DNA from: Burkholderiaceae bacterium
GTDB lineage: Bacteria > Pseudomonadota > Gammaproteobacteria > Burkholderiales > Burkholderiaceae
Length of the DNA: 43,078 nucleotides
NCBI GenBank assembly: GCA_947449305.1
Contig: CANFRA010000009.1
Span: 1-43,078, forward strand
Reading direction: 5' to 3'
The translations under genes and the position numbers were made by a program. Shown here piece after piece: positions 23,870 to 32,375 of the stretch. The first letter of the stretch is position 1. Each line of letters starts with the position of its first letter. The notes below the pieces were generated by a model that did not search any database, was not told the DNA's origin, and saw only the letters and a program-made list of their open reading frames with translations.

Positions 23870-24892
23870 ATGCGAATTGAGATCCACCCAACCCTTATCC
23901 TTCAATCCCAGGCCGAAGAAAAAGGGGCTATAGACTTGATTTGGCTAGCAGGCCTCCTCAAAGACATAGGCCATGGCAGCTCTTTAGTGGTTGCCAGTAA
24001 AAAATCTGGCACCTCATATAGAGGCGCCTGGGGAAAATTGAATCAGGTCGAAGCCAGTCTTGGCATGCCGTTAATAGTAAGGACCAAAGGTCATGGCTCA
24101 GTTTTGACCGACTTTGGGGCCTTCTTCATTCAGTTTGTTGATGAAATGCAAGCCGCCCATCATGAGAGTGGAAACTCTTATCAGGATGTTTTACTAAAAG
24201 AAATTAAAAAGATTCAAAAATCAGAAAGTGCTCGGTGGAAATTTCTATCAAGTAGTGATTCAATTATTTCAAGAGCGGTGAGTGAGGTCAAAGGCTTTGA
24301 TTTAAAAATTGCTGGCTCTGGGGAATCATTGGAAAAACTTCTAAATAATGAGGCCCATATTGCCGGTTACCATGTCTCAGACGAAAAAAGTTCAAAGGCT
24401 ATTCATCGTCGGTTATCTAAATATGAGATACAAATTTATCCCGTGATGAAGCGTACCCAGGGTCTCATTGTCAAAAAAGGCAATCCATTACGAATTCGCT
24501 CAATAGACGATTTGGTCGACCGAAAGGTGCGCTTTATTAATCGACAAATTGGCTCTGGTACAAGACTGCTCTTAGATACGCTATTAATGGAGGAGGGAAT
24601 TGAACCTTCCGATATCAATGGCTACTTACATGAGGAGTTCACTCACTCCGCAGTAGCCAATGCCATCTTGGCTAGTAAGGCTGATGTGGGTATTGGTGTT
24701 AAAAATGTAGCTATTGAAAGTGGACTAGGGTTTATTCCTTTGAGGGATGAAATTTTCTTTATCGCCATGCACAACGAAATAGTATCTCAGTCCGATGCCT
24801 CAAAGTTAATTCGCAAAATTCGGAGTTATTCTGGGCAGACCCCTGGTTATAAAGCGGTTAGTCTCAACCGCCAGATCGAGGGCTGGTTATAA
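23870..24892 (+). CDS. ModE-like HTH regulator with PBP-like ligand domain
   Basis: A 340-residue fusion. Residues about 20-100 form a ModE/LysR-like winged helix (AGLLKDIGHGSSLVVASKKSGTSYRGAWGKLNQVEASLG); residues about 140-335 are a PF12727-type periplasmic-binding-like domain with the signature NPLRIRSIDDLVDRKVRFINRQIGSGTR and a GVKNVAIESGLGFIPL block. Proteins of this build sense molybdate, tungstate or molybdopterin-related ligands in the cytoplasm; there is no signal peptide. It is divergent from the TupA-like receptor and followed 30 bases on by modA. No ribosome site precedes the ATG at 23870. Confidence 0.87.
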   Translation: MRIEIHPTLILQSQAEEKGAIDLIWLAGLLKDIGHGSSLVVASKKSGTSYRGAWGKLNQVEASLGMPLIVRTKGHGSVLTDFGAFFIQFVDEMQAAHHESGNSYQDVLLKEIKKIQKSESARWKFLSSSDSIISRAVSEVKGFDLKIAGSGESLEKLLNNEAHIAGYHVSDEKSSKAIHRRLSKYEIQIYPVMKRTQGLIVKKGNPLRIRSIDDLVDRKVRFINRQIGSGTRLLLDTLLMEEGIEPSDINGYLHEEFTHSAVANAILASKADVGIGVKNVAIESGLGFIPLRDEIFFIAMHNEIVSQSDASKLIRKIRSYSGQTPGYKAVSLNRQIEGWL

Positions 24893-24922
24893 GTGGGTAG
24901 CAAAGCTAGAATAAGTTTCATC

Positions 24923-25678
24923 ATGAAACTTCGCCTCCGCTCACTACTTGCCTCTTTGCTGTTTACTACAAGCTTGGCAAGCGCACAAACTACAACGGTC
25001 GCCGTTGCTGCCAATATGAAGGATGCTTTTGCCCAGATTAATACAGCATTTAAAGCCGCAGGTAATTCTGATATTCGGATTGTCTACGGATCCTCTGGGA
25101 ACTTTACTGCGCAGATTATGAATGGCGCACCATTTAACTTATTTATCTCTGCTGATGAACATTTTCCAATTGAGCTCTATAAGAAAGGGAAGGCAATTGA
25201 TGAGGGTGCTATATACGCTGTCGGTAAATTAGCCATCATCTCAAAGAATTCTGCTCGAATAACTTTGGCTACTGACAAGGCTGAGCTTGTCAGGGCTATC
25301 AACAAGGCTAATAAGATTGCCATTGCTAAGCCTGAGTTAGCGCCTTATGGAAAAGCAGCTATTGAGTATTTGAAGGTGGAAGGGCTTTGGGATATTGCTA
25401 AAGATAAATTGATCTATGGGGACAATATTGGCATTGCAACCATGTACGTAGTAACGGGTGCAGCGGATTTAGGTTTTACTGCACTATCCTTAGCGAAGTC
25501 AGCAGAAGTTGCCAAAGAGACCCATTTCATTTTGGTCAATAGCAAACTTTATGAGCCAATTAAGCAGAGAATGGTTTTAATCAAAGGCGCACCATCAGAG
25601 GCGAAAGCCCTTTATCAGTTCATGCAGAGCCCTGCGGCCAAATCGATTCTTCAGAAGAACGGCTACAGCACGCCTTAG
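24923..25678 (+). CDS. modA: Molybdate-binding receptor ModA
   Basis: A 251-residue periplasmic binding protein of the ModA family. Start is ATG 24923; the in-frame GTG at 24893 directly abuts the regulator stop. Signal peptide: LRSLLASLLFTTSLASA-QTT. Binding-site blocks: VAVAANMKDAF (first oxyanion serine-loop is Ala-Asn here), YGSSGNFTAQIMNGAPFNLFISAD (Ser-Ser-Gly-Asn), KPELAPYGKAA, and YGDNIGIATMYVVTGAADLGFTALS. These fit molybdate/tungstate binding. modB and modC are not in the window, so it depends on a permease encoded elsewhere. Expressed downstream of the ModE-like regulator. Confidence 0.92.
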   Translation: MKLRLRSLLASLLFTTSLASAQTTTVAVAANMKDAFAQINTAFKAAGNSDIRIVYGSSGNFTAQIMNGAPFNLFISADEHFPIELYKKGKAIDEGAIYAVGKLAIISKNSARITLATDKAELVRAINKANKIAIAKPELAPYGKAAIEYLKVEGLWDIAKDKLIYGDNIGIATMYVVTGAADLGFTALSLAKSAEVAKETHFILVNSKLYEPIKQRMVLIKGAPSEAKALYQFMQSPAAKSILQKNGYSTP

Positions 25679-25772
25679 CTTTTCTGTTAACTAAAACCCC
25701 CTCTTTTTTGCTTTGGATCAAAGCTGCGAGGCTTTAAATGGCGCAATATTGCTTTATAAACACAGGGTCGCC

Positions 25773-25791
25773 ACGAATGATATTCATTCTC
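25773..25791 (+). promoter_or_regulatory. Fur box of feoAB
   Basis: Fourteen of 19 positions match the Fur consensus, including AATGATA and TCATT half-sites. The site lies just before a perfect -10 box (TATAAT, 25801-25806), overlapping where a -35 would be, so bound Fur would block the promoter. It is 47 bases before the feoA ATG. Confidence 0.8.
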
Positions 25792-25800
25792 ATTTGGGGA

Positions 25801-25806
25801 TATAAT
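25801..25806 (+). promoter_or_regulatory. -10 element of the feoAB promoter
   Basis: TATAAT is a perfect consensus -10, 32 bases before the feoA start. The matching -35 region falls within the Fur box (around 25778-25783) and is weak, as is common for repressed promoters. Confidence 0.65.
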
Positions 25807-25837
25807 GCCCCTATAAATCCCTCAAAAAGCATATTGA

Positions 25838-26083
25838 ATGAATTTGGATCAAGCTGAACTGGAAAGTCTTTACCGTGTAAGTGAAGTCAATTCCCCTCAA
25901 GGCGCCCCACAAATTAAAGGGCAGTTGGAGGACATCGGCTTTTTACCCGGAGAGCAAGTGACTCTTTTGAGGAAGGGGTTGCTTGGTAAGGGCCCCTATA
26001 TGGTTCGAGTTGGCGCATCTACATTTGCTTTGCGTCAGTCTGAGGCACGCATGATTGAAGTTGAGTTACTAGCGCATGACTGA
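25838..26083 (+). CDS. feoA: Ferrous iron transport protein FeoA
   Basis: An 81-residue FeoA with the SH3-like fold: INSPQGAPQ-like N-terminus, QLEDIGFLPGEQVTLL (the conserved LxxLGFxxGxxV core), and FALRQSEARMIEV at the end. FeoA is a cytosolic partner that supports Fe(II) uptake by FeoB. Its final codons overlap the feoB start by 8 bases. The promoter lies 32 bases upstream of the ATG with a Fur box over the -35 region, so the operon is iron-repressed. Start codon ATG 25838; Shine-Dalgarno is weak. Confidence 0.93.
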   Translation: MNLDQAELESLYRVSEVNSPQGAPQIKGQLEDIGFLPGEQVTLLRKGLLGKGPYMVRVGASTFALRQSEARMIEVELLAHD

Positions 26084-27989
26084 ATCTCAAGTCCATTTTT
26101 TTTCTAGCGAACCAGTTGTTGCATTCCTAGGCAATCCCAACTGCGGAAAAACGGCTTTATTTAATTTGCTCACTGGCAGTCGTCAGAAAGTTGCGAACTA
26201 TTCTGGCGTCACAGTAGAGCGTAAAGAGGGGCGTTTGACGCTGGAGTCAGGTAAGAACATCCGGATTTTGGATTTACCAGGTGCCTATAGTCTTTATCCA
26301 AGATCACTTGATGAGCGCGTCACTTGCAATGTTCTATTGGGTAGAGCAGAAGGTGAGAAGCGTCCTGATTTGGTGGTCTGCGTATTAAGTGCTAGCAATT
26401 TGCGTCGTAATCTGCGCTTGGTTTTGGCTGCTAAGCGTCTGGGGTTGCCTTGCTTGGTTGTGCTCAACATGCTCGACATTGCCAAGCGTCAAGGCCTACA
26501 GATCGATACTGCCGCACTCTCTCGTGAGTTAGGGCTACCAGTAGTGACTAGCATTGGCATCCATGCAGATGGCGCTGATGATCTTAAATCTTTCTTATCT
26601 AATCTAGATTGGCGTAACTTAAGTGCGCTACAAACAGGCACTAGTGACGCAACGCTAGAAAATGCAGCCTCTCATATTGCTCATACAGAGTCTGACAATA
26701 TCTTGGTCCAGAAAATTTTACAAAACTTGAAACTAGATCAAGTCATTCCAGATCATTTGAGTGATCGCTTGGACGCTGTTCTGCTCCATCCCGTATTTGG
26801 CCCCTTGATTTTGATTACGCTATTGTTTTTGATCTTCCAGGCTGTATTTAGTTGGGCAGCTTTGCCGATGGAGTTAATCAAGGAAGCGATTGAGTTTCTG
26901 GGGGCTCAAATTACTGAGTTCCTGCCCAATAACTGGATACGCAGTTTATTGATTAACGGTATTTTGGCTGGTCTCGGTGGGGTAGTGATCTTCCTGCCGC
27001 AAATTCTCATTTTGTTTTTCTTTATTCTTTTGCTCGAAGAGTCTGGCTATCTTCCTAGAGCAGCCTATTTACTGGATCGTGTGATGGGCTCGGTTGGGCT
27101 CTCAGGTAGATCATTTATTCCGCTTCTGTCCAGTTTTGCCTGCGCCATTCCAGGGATCATGGCTACCAGAAGTATTTCAAATTCACGGGATCGCTTAGTC
27201 ACTATTTTGATTGCACCCATGATGACTTGCTCAGCACGTTTACCGGTCTATGCATTATTAATCTCTGCCTTTATCCCCGAAAGAAAGCTTTGGGCGAATA
27301 TTGATTTACAAGGTCTCGTTTTATTCTTACTTTATCTTGCAGGTATTTTAGGTGCGATGGGTGTTGCTTGGATTTTGAAGTATTTCACTAGCGAACAATT
27401 TCGTATGAATGCACTGATGATGGAATTGCCTAGCTATCATTTGCCGCGCCTTGGTAATTTAGCGATTAGCTTATGGCAGCGCGCAGAAATATTTCTGCGT
27501 CGCGTCGGTGGCATCATTCTCATCATGACAATTGCTTTATGGGCTCTATCGAGCTTTCCGCTCCCGCCCGAAGGTGCAACAGGTTCAGCTATTCAATATA
27601 GTTTTGCTGGTATGTTAGGCCAAGCTCTTGCGCATCTCTTTTCACCTATTGGGTTTAACTGGCAAATTAGTATTGCCTTAGTTCCTGGCATGGCAGCGCG
27701 TGAAGTCGTAGTGAGCTCCCTGGCTACTGTCTATGCTTTATCGAGTGCCAGTGCAGATGCAGCTGAAGCGTTGATCCCATTAATCTCTTCCGGTTGGTCA
27801 TTAGCCACGGCACTTTCGCTCTTAGCTTGGTTTGTATTTGCACCGCAGTGCTTATCTACCATTGCAGCAGTAAAGCGTGAAACAGGTGGTTGGAAAATTC
27901 CAGTGATCATGCTCGCCTACTTGTTTGGCTTAGCCTATCTAGCTTCCTTTATTACATACCGGATTGCAACTGCTTTTGGTTTAGCTTAG
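26076..27989 (+). CDS. feoB: Ferrous iron transporter FeoB
   Basis: A 637-residue Fe(II) transporter of the inner membrane with an N-terminal GTPase domain. G1 is GNPNCGKT (19-26), G3 DLPGAYSL (66-73), and G4 NMLD (131-134), as usual for FeoB. The membrane part begins near residue 225 and holds the two gate repeats: SGYLPRAAYLLDRVMGSVGLSGRSFIPLLSSFACAIPGIMATR, and GMAAREVVVSSLATVYAL with APMMTCSARLPVY. The start overlaps feoA by 8 bases, so translation is coupled. No feoC follows; a strong terminator ends the operon. All key residues are present, so function should be intact. Length is slightly below typical 750-residue FeoB. Confidence 0.97.
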   Translation: MTESQVHFFSSEPVVAFLGNPNCGKTALFNLLTGSRQKVANYSGVTVERKEGRLTLESGKNIRILDLPGAYSLYPRSLDERVTCNVLLGRAEGEKRPDLVVCVLSASNLRRNLRLVLAAKRLGLPCLVVLNMLDIAKRQGLQIDTAALSRELGLPVVTSIGIHADGADDLKSFLSNLDWRNLSALQTGTSDATLENAASHIAHTESDNILVQKILQNLKLDQVIPDHLSDRLDAVLLHPVFGPLILITLLFLIFQAVFSWAALPMELIKEAIEFLGAQITEFLPNNWIRSLLINGILAGLGGVVIFLPQILILFFFILLLEESGYLPRAAYLLDRVMGSVGLSGRSFIPLLSSFACAIPGIMATRSISNSRDRLVTILIAPMMTCSARLPVYALLISAFIPERKLWANIDLQGLVLFLLYLAGILGAMGVAWILKYFTSEQFRMNALMMELPSYHLPRLGNLAISLWQRAEIFLRRVGGIILIMTIALWALSSFPLPPEGATGSAIQYSFAGMLGQALAHLFSPIGFNWQISIALVPGMAAREVVVSSLATVYALSSASADAAEALIPLISSGWSLATALSLLAWFVFAPQCLSTIAAVKRETGGWKIPVIMLAYLFGLAYLASFITYRIATAFGLA

Positions 27990-28010
27990 GCTTAGTGATG
28001 TATCAATGTT

Positions 28011-28036
28011 AAAAGCCACCCTAGGGTGGCTTTTAT
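28011..28036. terminator. Bidirectional terminator between feoB and FAH gene
   Basis: AAAAGCCACCC pairs with GGGTGGCTTTT across a TA loop (28011-28034), giving a strong stem with A- and T-flanks. It stops both the feoAB operon and the convergent FAH-family gene. Confidence 0.88.
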
Positions 28037-28059
28037 ATTTCGATAGTCCTACTTCTGGC

Positions 28060-28947
28060 TTACTTAGCTACGAAAGTATTTTCAAGTTTGCCAATGCCAC
28101 CCATTTCAACTACCACAACATCGCCGTTTACTAAATACTTGGGGGGCTTAAAGCCAATACCTACTCCAACGGGAGTGCCTGTGGCGATCAAATCACCCGG
28201 GTATAGCGTGATCCCAGCCGAGACAGTAGCAATCATATTGGGGATATCAAAGATTAAATCTTTGGTGTTGGAGTTCTGGCGCAATTCACCATTAACCCAG
28301 CACTTCACCGAAATATCATTTGCATCAACTTCATCTGCAGTCACAACCCATGGACCCATAGGGCAGAAGGTATCAAAGCTTTTACCTAGGAACCATTGCT
28401 TATGCCGTTGTTGCCAATCGCGAGCAGTAACATCATTAATGGCGGTATAACCCCAAACATGCTTCATGGCATCAGCCTCACTAATACCTTTGCCACCCTT
28501 GCCGATTACGATTGTTAATTCTGCTTCGTAGTCAATGCAAGTAGACACAGCAGTTGGAATAATCACATTGGTATTTGGGCCAGTGACAGATTCTGGTGGC
28601 TTAGTAAAGAAGATGGCATGACTCGGAATATCTTCGCCTGGTTTAGCGCTGCCATCAAAGCCGCTATTGGAAAATTCTTTTGCATGCTCATGATAGTTTT
28701 TACCAACGCAAAAGATATTGCGGCGCGGCCTTGGCACTGGCGCTAATAAGCGAATATCACTAAACGCATGGGTAGCAATTAATGAGGGCGTCTTACCAGC
28801 TAAATCAGCGCGCAGAATGGCGACAATGCCATCCTCGCTTACATCGACCCCAAGATCGAGCTCTTGCACTGTCTTGCCATCGGCAGAAATGCTACCAACG
28901 CGTGTCTTGCCTGGCTCTTTTGCTAAAGAAAATGCTGCGTATTTCAT
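28060..28947 (-). CDS. Fumarylacetoacetate hydrolase family protein
   Basis: A 295-residue FAH-superfamily enzyme with the C-terminal FAH domain from about residue 75. Metal-binding signatures are FCVGKNYHEHAKEF, DYEAELTIVIGKGGKGI, and GYTAINDVTARDWQQRHKQWFLGKSFD with the DTFCPMGPW block; the end has PGDLIATGTPVGVGIGFKPP. Such enzymes cleave C-C bonds in acylpyruvates or decarboxylate 2-keto acids; ring-cleavage products of aromatic compounds are common substrates. Start ATG 28947 has GGAG nine bases before. The gene is divergent from the Bug receptor at 29030, suggesting linked uptake and catabolism. Exact substrate unknown. Confidence 0.9.
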   Translation of the reverse strand: MKYAAFSLAKEPGKTRVGSISADGKTVQELDLGVDVSEDGIVAILRADLAGKTPSLIATHAFSDIRLLAPVPRPRRNIFCVGKNYHEHAKEFSNSGFDGSAKPGEDIPSHAIFFTKPPESVTGPNTNVIIPTAVSTCIDYEAELTIVIGKGGKGISEADAMKHVWGYTAINDVTARDWQQRHKQWFLGKSFDTFCPMGPWVVTADEVDANDISVKCWVNGELRQNSNTKDLIFDIPNMIATVSAGITLYPGDLIATGTPVGVGIGFKPPKYLVNGDVVVVEMGGIGKLENTFVAK

Positions 28948-29029
28948 GGTTGTGATCTCCGGTGGGGGCTATATCTATGCCAACTCTTGTAGTAGGATAA
29001 AGACCATAAATAATAACCAAATAACTAAT

Positions 29030-30010
29030 ATGAGACAAAAAATGAACATGAGCCGTCTACTAGCCTTTGTGGGAGGCTGTTTTTTTGTGGCCTCCGTATT
29101 TGGACAGGAGGCTTGGCCTACGCGCCCCATTACGATGGTGGTGCCTTTTCCTCCGGGTGGAGTAGCTGACACTGTTGGCAGACCAGTAGCTGAAGCCTTA
29201 TCCCGAAGCCTAGGTCAATCCGTGATTGTTGAGAATAAACCGGGTGCTGGCGGTGGCATTGGAATGGCAGCGGTGGCTAAATCAAAACCAGATGGCTACA
29301 CGATTCTCATGGCCTTATCTTCCATTTCTATTATTCCTGAGGCTGATAAAGTGGTTGGTCGCGAACAATCATTCCAATTAAATCAGTTAAAGCCGATTGC
29401 TCGATTCACGGCTGACCCTACTGTTTTGGTGGTCAGGGCCGATAGTCCATGGAAGGATTACAAATCTTTCATAGCAGCAATGCGGGCTAATCCAGGTAAA
29501 TATAATTTCGGCTCCTCAGGCAATTATGGAACGATGCATGTTCCGATGGAGATGCTCAAGGCCTCAGAAAAGTTTTATATGGTTCATATTCCTTATACGG
29601 GGGCTGGCCCAGCCATCGTAGGATTATTAGGCGGGCAGGTTGATGCAATTGCTACTGGCCCTTCATCGATCGTGCAGCAGATCAAAGCGGGTAAGGTGCG
29701 AGCTTTAGCGCACTGGGGTGACGGCCGATTAGCCAGCATGCCTGAGGTGCCCAGCTTCAAGGAGATGGGCGTCAAGATTGAATTTTCTCAATGGGCTGGC
29801 TTGTTTGTTCCTAGTGCAACCCCCGAATACATTACTAATAAGTTGCGCGAGGCAGCCAAGCAGGCAGCCACTGATGAACGAGTCCGTTCGGTTATTAACA
29901 GTGCTGGTAGCCCAATTCAATATATGGATGCACCTGAATTTAAGGTCTATTGGGATAAAGAGTCAGCGCAAATGGGTGATGTTGTCAGAAAGATTGGAAA
30001 GGTCGAGTAA
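29030..30010 (+). CDS. Bug-family (TctC) tripartite tricarboxylate receptor
   Basis: A 326-residue exported receptor. Starts at ATG 29030 or the in-frame ATGs at 29042 and 29048; a much longer reading frame from 28718 is rejected because it runs antisense to the FAH gene. Signal peptide: LLAFVGGCFFVASVFG-Q. Motifs: ITMVVPFPPGGVAD, GAGGGIGMAAVAKSKPDGYTIL, GKYNFGSSGNYGTMHVPMEM and HIPYTGAGPAIVGLLGGQVDA. Its stop codon overlaps the next start (TAATG), so it is translationally coupled to the exported aldolase-like gene. TctAB are absent. A carboxylate ligand degraded by neighbouring enzymes is plausible. Confidence 0.92.
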   Translation: MRQKMNMSRLLAFVGGCFFVASVFGQEAWPTRPITMVVPFPPGGVADTVGRPVAEALSRSLGQSVIVENKPGAGGGIGMAAVAKSKPDGYTILMALSSISIIPEADKVVGREQSFQLNQLKPIARFTADPTVLVVRADSPWKDYKSFIAAMRANPGKYNFGSSGNYGTMHVPMEMLKASEKFYMVHIPYTGAGPAIVGLLGGQVDAIATGPSSIVQQIKAGKVRALAHWGDGRLASMPEVPSFKEMGVKIEFSQWAGLFVPSATPEYITNKLREAAKQAATDERVRSVINSAGSPIQYMDAPEFKVYWDKESAQMGDVVRKIGKVE

Positions 30011-30807
30011 TGAAAAAATTTTTCATTACCGCCCTCTGTGTCGTAGCTATTCCAGCTTACGCCGCGAGTGTCCAGGAGCAAATGGAGCAACATCCCGCCG
30101 TCAAGGTCGCAGTTGAGGAGTTAGTCATTGCAAATCATATTTTGTATGATCAAAATGCAGTGGATGGTTATGGGCATATTAGTGTTCGTAATCCAGCCAA
30201 CCCCAATACCTTCTTTTTAGCAAGAAGCGTCGCGCCTTCAGTCGTTAAAGTTCAAGACATCATGGAATTTGACATGAATGGTAAAGCCTTAAATGGCGAT
30301 ACCCGAGTTGCCTATGGTGAACGATTTATCCATAGCGGAATTCTGAGGAATCGCCCTGATATTAATTCAGTTATTCATGGTCACGCCTCTCCAATTCTGC
30401 CGTATGGTTTAACAGGTGTAACTTTGAGACCGGTTTATCACATGAGTGCTTTCTTGGGTGAGGGTGCGCCTATATTTGAGATCCGTAATTTTGCTAAACC
30501 AAATCCAGATACAGATATGTTTGTGAGTAATTCAGATTTAGGCGATGCTTTGTCTCAAACAATGGGTTTACAATACTTTGTATTGATGCGTGGTCACGGT
30601 TATGCTGCTGGAGCTGACTCAATCAAGAAGGCGGTATTTAGAACGGTCTATGCCATTCAGAATGCGAGCATTCAGGCAGAGGCAATGAAGATGGGTCAGG
30701 TTCAGTACTTGACCCCTGGAGAAGCGACAACTTCTAAAGAAACAATCGAAAAAACGATTGGGCGTCCATGGCAACTCTGGACTGAGCGCGTTAAACAATC
30801 ACAATAA
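30010..30807 (+). CDS. Class II aldolase/adducin-fold protein with signal peptide
   Basis: A 265-residue protein of the class II aldolase/adducin family, metal-dependent C-C lyases or epimerases. Catalytic residues appear present: Glu104 in AYGERFIHSGIL (position of the acid/metal-region glutamate), His123 and His125 in VIHGHASP, and His196 in LMRGHGYAAG; GHISVR (55-60) fits the family turn. Unusual for the family, it has a clear signal peptide: KKFFITALCVVAIPAYA-A, so it should act in the periplasm. The start codon overlaps the Bug receptor stop (TAATG), and a cytochrome c gene follows 15 bases downstream. Substrate unknown. Confidence 0.87.
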   Translation: MKKFFITALCVVAIPAYAASVQEQMEQHPAVKVAVEELVIANHILYDQNAVDGYGHISVRNPANPNTFFLARSVAPSVVKVQDIMEFDMNGKALNGDTRVAYGERFIHSGILRNRPDINSVIHGHASPILPYGLTGVTLRPVYHMSAFLGEGAPIFEIRNFAKPNPDTDMFVSNSDLGDALSQTMGLQYFVLMRGHGYAAGADSIKKAVFRTVYAIQNASIQAEAMKMGQVQYLTPGEATTSKETIEKTIGRPWQLWTERVKQSQ

Positions 30808-30822
30808 CTTTGCCAGGAAAAT

Positions 30823-31224
30823 ATGGATATGAAGATGCAAAAATCAGCCTCATTTATCGCCTTAGTAGCCTTACTATTTTCTGGGACGGCTTTTGCTCAA
30901 TCTGGCGAGACGACATATAAACAGGTCTGTATGAGCTGCCACGGAGCTGGCGTTCTGAATGCGCCTAAGCTTGGTGATAAGGCAAAGTGGGCACCACTCA
31001 TTGCTGAGGGGCAAGTCACTCTTACTGCACATGGTTACGTTGGTGTTCGTGCAATGCCCGCCAAAGGGGGTAATCCTAATTTAAGTATCGAGGGATTTGC
31101 TGACGCATTGGTTTATATGGTGAATAACTCTGGAGGCAACTGGAAGTCGCCTAATCCCCAAATAATTGCTGCGATTAATAAAGAAGTGGAAGCTCGTAAA
31201 GCAGGGCTAAACAAGAAGCAATAA
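30823..31224 (+). CDS. Periplasmic class I cytochrome c (c5-like)
   Basis: A 133-residue exported mono-heme cytochrome c. Signal peptide: SFIALVALLFSGTAFA-Q. Heme is attached at CMSCH (Cys36, Cys39, His40), and the distal ligand is probably Met78 in GVRAMPAKGGNPNLS. The CMSCHGAGVLNAPKLGDKAKW pattern, with the gap before the Met, resembles the c5 family. AGGA precedes the ATG by 4 bases. It ends an operon with the Bug receptor and the exported aldolase-like protein, so it may accept electrons from an oxidation in the periplasm (inference). A hairpin follows. Confidence 0.9.
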   Translation: MDMKMQKSASFIALVALLFSGTAFAQSGETTYKQVCMSCHGAGVLNAPKLGDKAKWAPLIAEGQVTLTAHGYVGVRAMPAKGGNPNLSIEGFADALVYMVNNSGGNWKSPNPQIIAAINKEVEARKAGLNKKQ

Positions 31225-31228
31225 ACAA

Positions 31229-31261
31229 ATTTAGCACCAAGGATCATTCTTGGTGCTAAAT
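31229..31261. terminator. Hairpin between convergent cytochrome c and Bug genes
   Basis: ATTTAGCACCAA (31229-31240) pairs with TTGGTGCTAAAT (31250-31261), a perfect 12-bp stem with a 9-base loop. It lies between convergent genes and likely terminates both, although no long T-run follows. Confidence 0.65.
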
Positions 31262-31269
31262 CTCATTAT

Positions 31270-32268
31270 TTAGTCTGCTTTAATTCCGGCGTCTTTAATT
31301 ACCTTGCCCCACATATTCAATTCTCTTTGAATACGCTTTGCAGAATCGGCGGGTGTTAGGTAGTTCACATATACACCAGCAGCCAACATACGCTCTTGTA
31401 CATCTGGGCGCTGCAAAATCACTTTGATATCTGCATTGAGTTTATCAATAATGGGTTTGGGTGTTGCTGCAGGAGCCAAAATTCCGAACATACTAACGAC
31501 ATCAAAATTCGGCAAGCCAGTAGCTTCGGTAACGGTAGGCACATCTGGCAATTGACTAATTCGTTTTGCGGTAGTCACCGCTAAAGCTCTTAATTGCCCA
31601 GCCTGAATAAATTGCAGTGCTGCAGGCACTGTCTCAGACATGCTGAGTACTTGACCGCCAACTAGGTCTGTCATCGCCGGACCACTACCTTTGTAGGGTA
31701 CGTGCAAAAGATCTAAGCCCAATTGCGCGCGGAACATTTCCATTGCGAGGCGTTGTGGTGCTCCTGCACCAGAAGAAGCGAAAGTGAGTTTGCCAGGATT
31801 GGCTTTGGCATAGGCAATAAATTCCTTCATATTCTTCACGGGAACCGAAGGGTTAACAACAAACACTAGTGGCACCACGCCAACTACACCAACGGGTGTG
31901 AAATCTTTTTCTAGGTTGTACTTAATGCCATCTTTGTTCAGATTGGTATTAATCGCATGCGATGTGAGTGCACCCATGAGCAATGTGTAACCATCGCCTG
32001 GAGACTTAGCTACTAAGTCAGCACCAATATTGCCGCTATCTCCTGAGCGATTATCGGGTACCACTTGTTGACCCAATGATTTGGATAACTCTTGCGCCAT
32101 GATGCGGCCAATGACGTCAGTCGCACCTCCTGGGGGGAAGGGAATAACTATACGAATTTGCTTATCCGGATAGTTCTTAGTGGCTGCATCACCTTGCGCA
32201 TAGGCATTACCTAAAATAGCGGTCGCGCAAAGCGCAATTAATAGGGATTTTTGGATTAGTTGTCTCAT
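31270..32268 (-). CDS. Bug-family (TctC) tripartite tricarboxylate receptor
   Basis: A 332-residue periplasmic receptor with a signal peptide (KSLLIALCATAILGNAYA-Q). The mature protein has IRIVIPFPPGGATDVIGRIMAQEL, GDSGNIGADLVAKSPGDGYTLLMG, GKLTFASSGAGAPQRLAMEM, HVPYKGSGPAMTDLVGGQVL and the terminal VIKDAGIKAD. It lies alone on the minus strand between the cytochrome c and SemiSWEET genes and is not coupled to either. TctAB are absent. It differs from the other Bug proteins throughout; the ligand is unknown. Confidence 0.92.
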   Translation of the reverse strand: MRQLIQKSLLIALCATAILGNAYAQGDAATKNYPDKQIRIVIPFPPGGATDVIGRIMAQELSKSLGQQVVPDNRSGDSGNIGADLVAKSPGDGYTLLMGALTSHAINTNLNKDGIKYNLEKDFTPVGVVGVVPLVFVVNPSVPVKNMKEFIAYAKANPGKLTFASSGAGAPQRLAMEMFRAQLGLDLLHVPYKGSGPAMTDLVGGQVLSMSETVPAALQFIQAGQLRALAVTTAKRISQLPDVPTVTEATGLPNFDVVSMFGILAPAATPKPIIDKLNADIKVILQRPDVQERMLAAGVYVNYLTPADSAKRIQRELNMWGKVIKDAGIKAD

Positions 32269-32375
32269 GATTTATTTTGAATTATAGGTTTGAAAGGCAG
32301 GTTTGTATTATGACCAGAATTGGGGTTCCTGCGCTAGATCAATGAATGTTTCATTTCATTAACTACAATGGATTC

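Noticed and set aside
24893..24922. ModA start at GTG 24893
   Set aside because: Adds ten charged residues before the signal peptide; ATG 24923 gives a normal signal sequence.
28718..29029. Long N-terminal extension of the Bug receptor at 29030
   Set aside because: The extension runs antisense to the FAH-family gene, has a composition unlike a signal peptide, and the true signal peptide starts at the ATGs from 29030.
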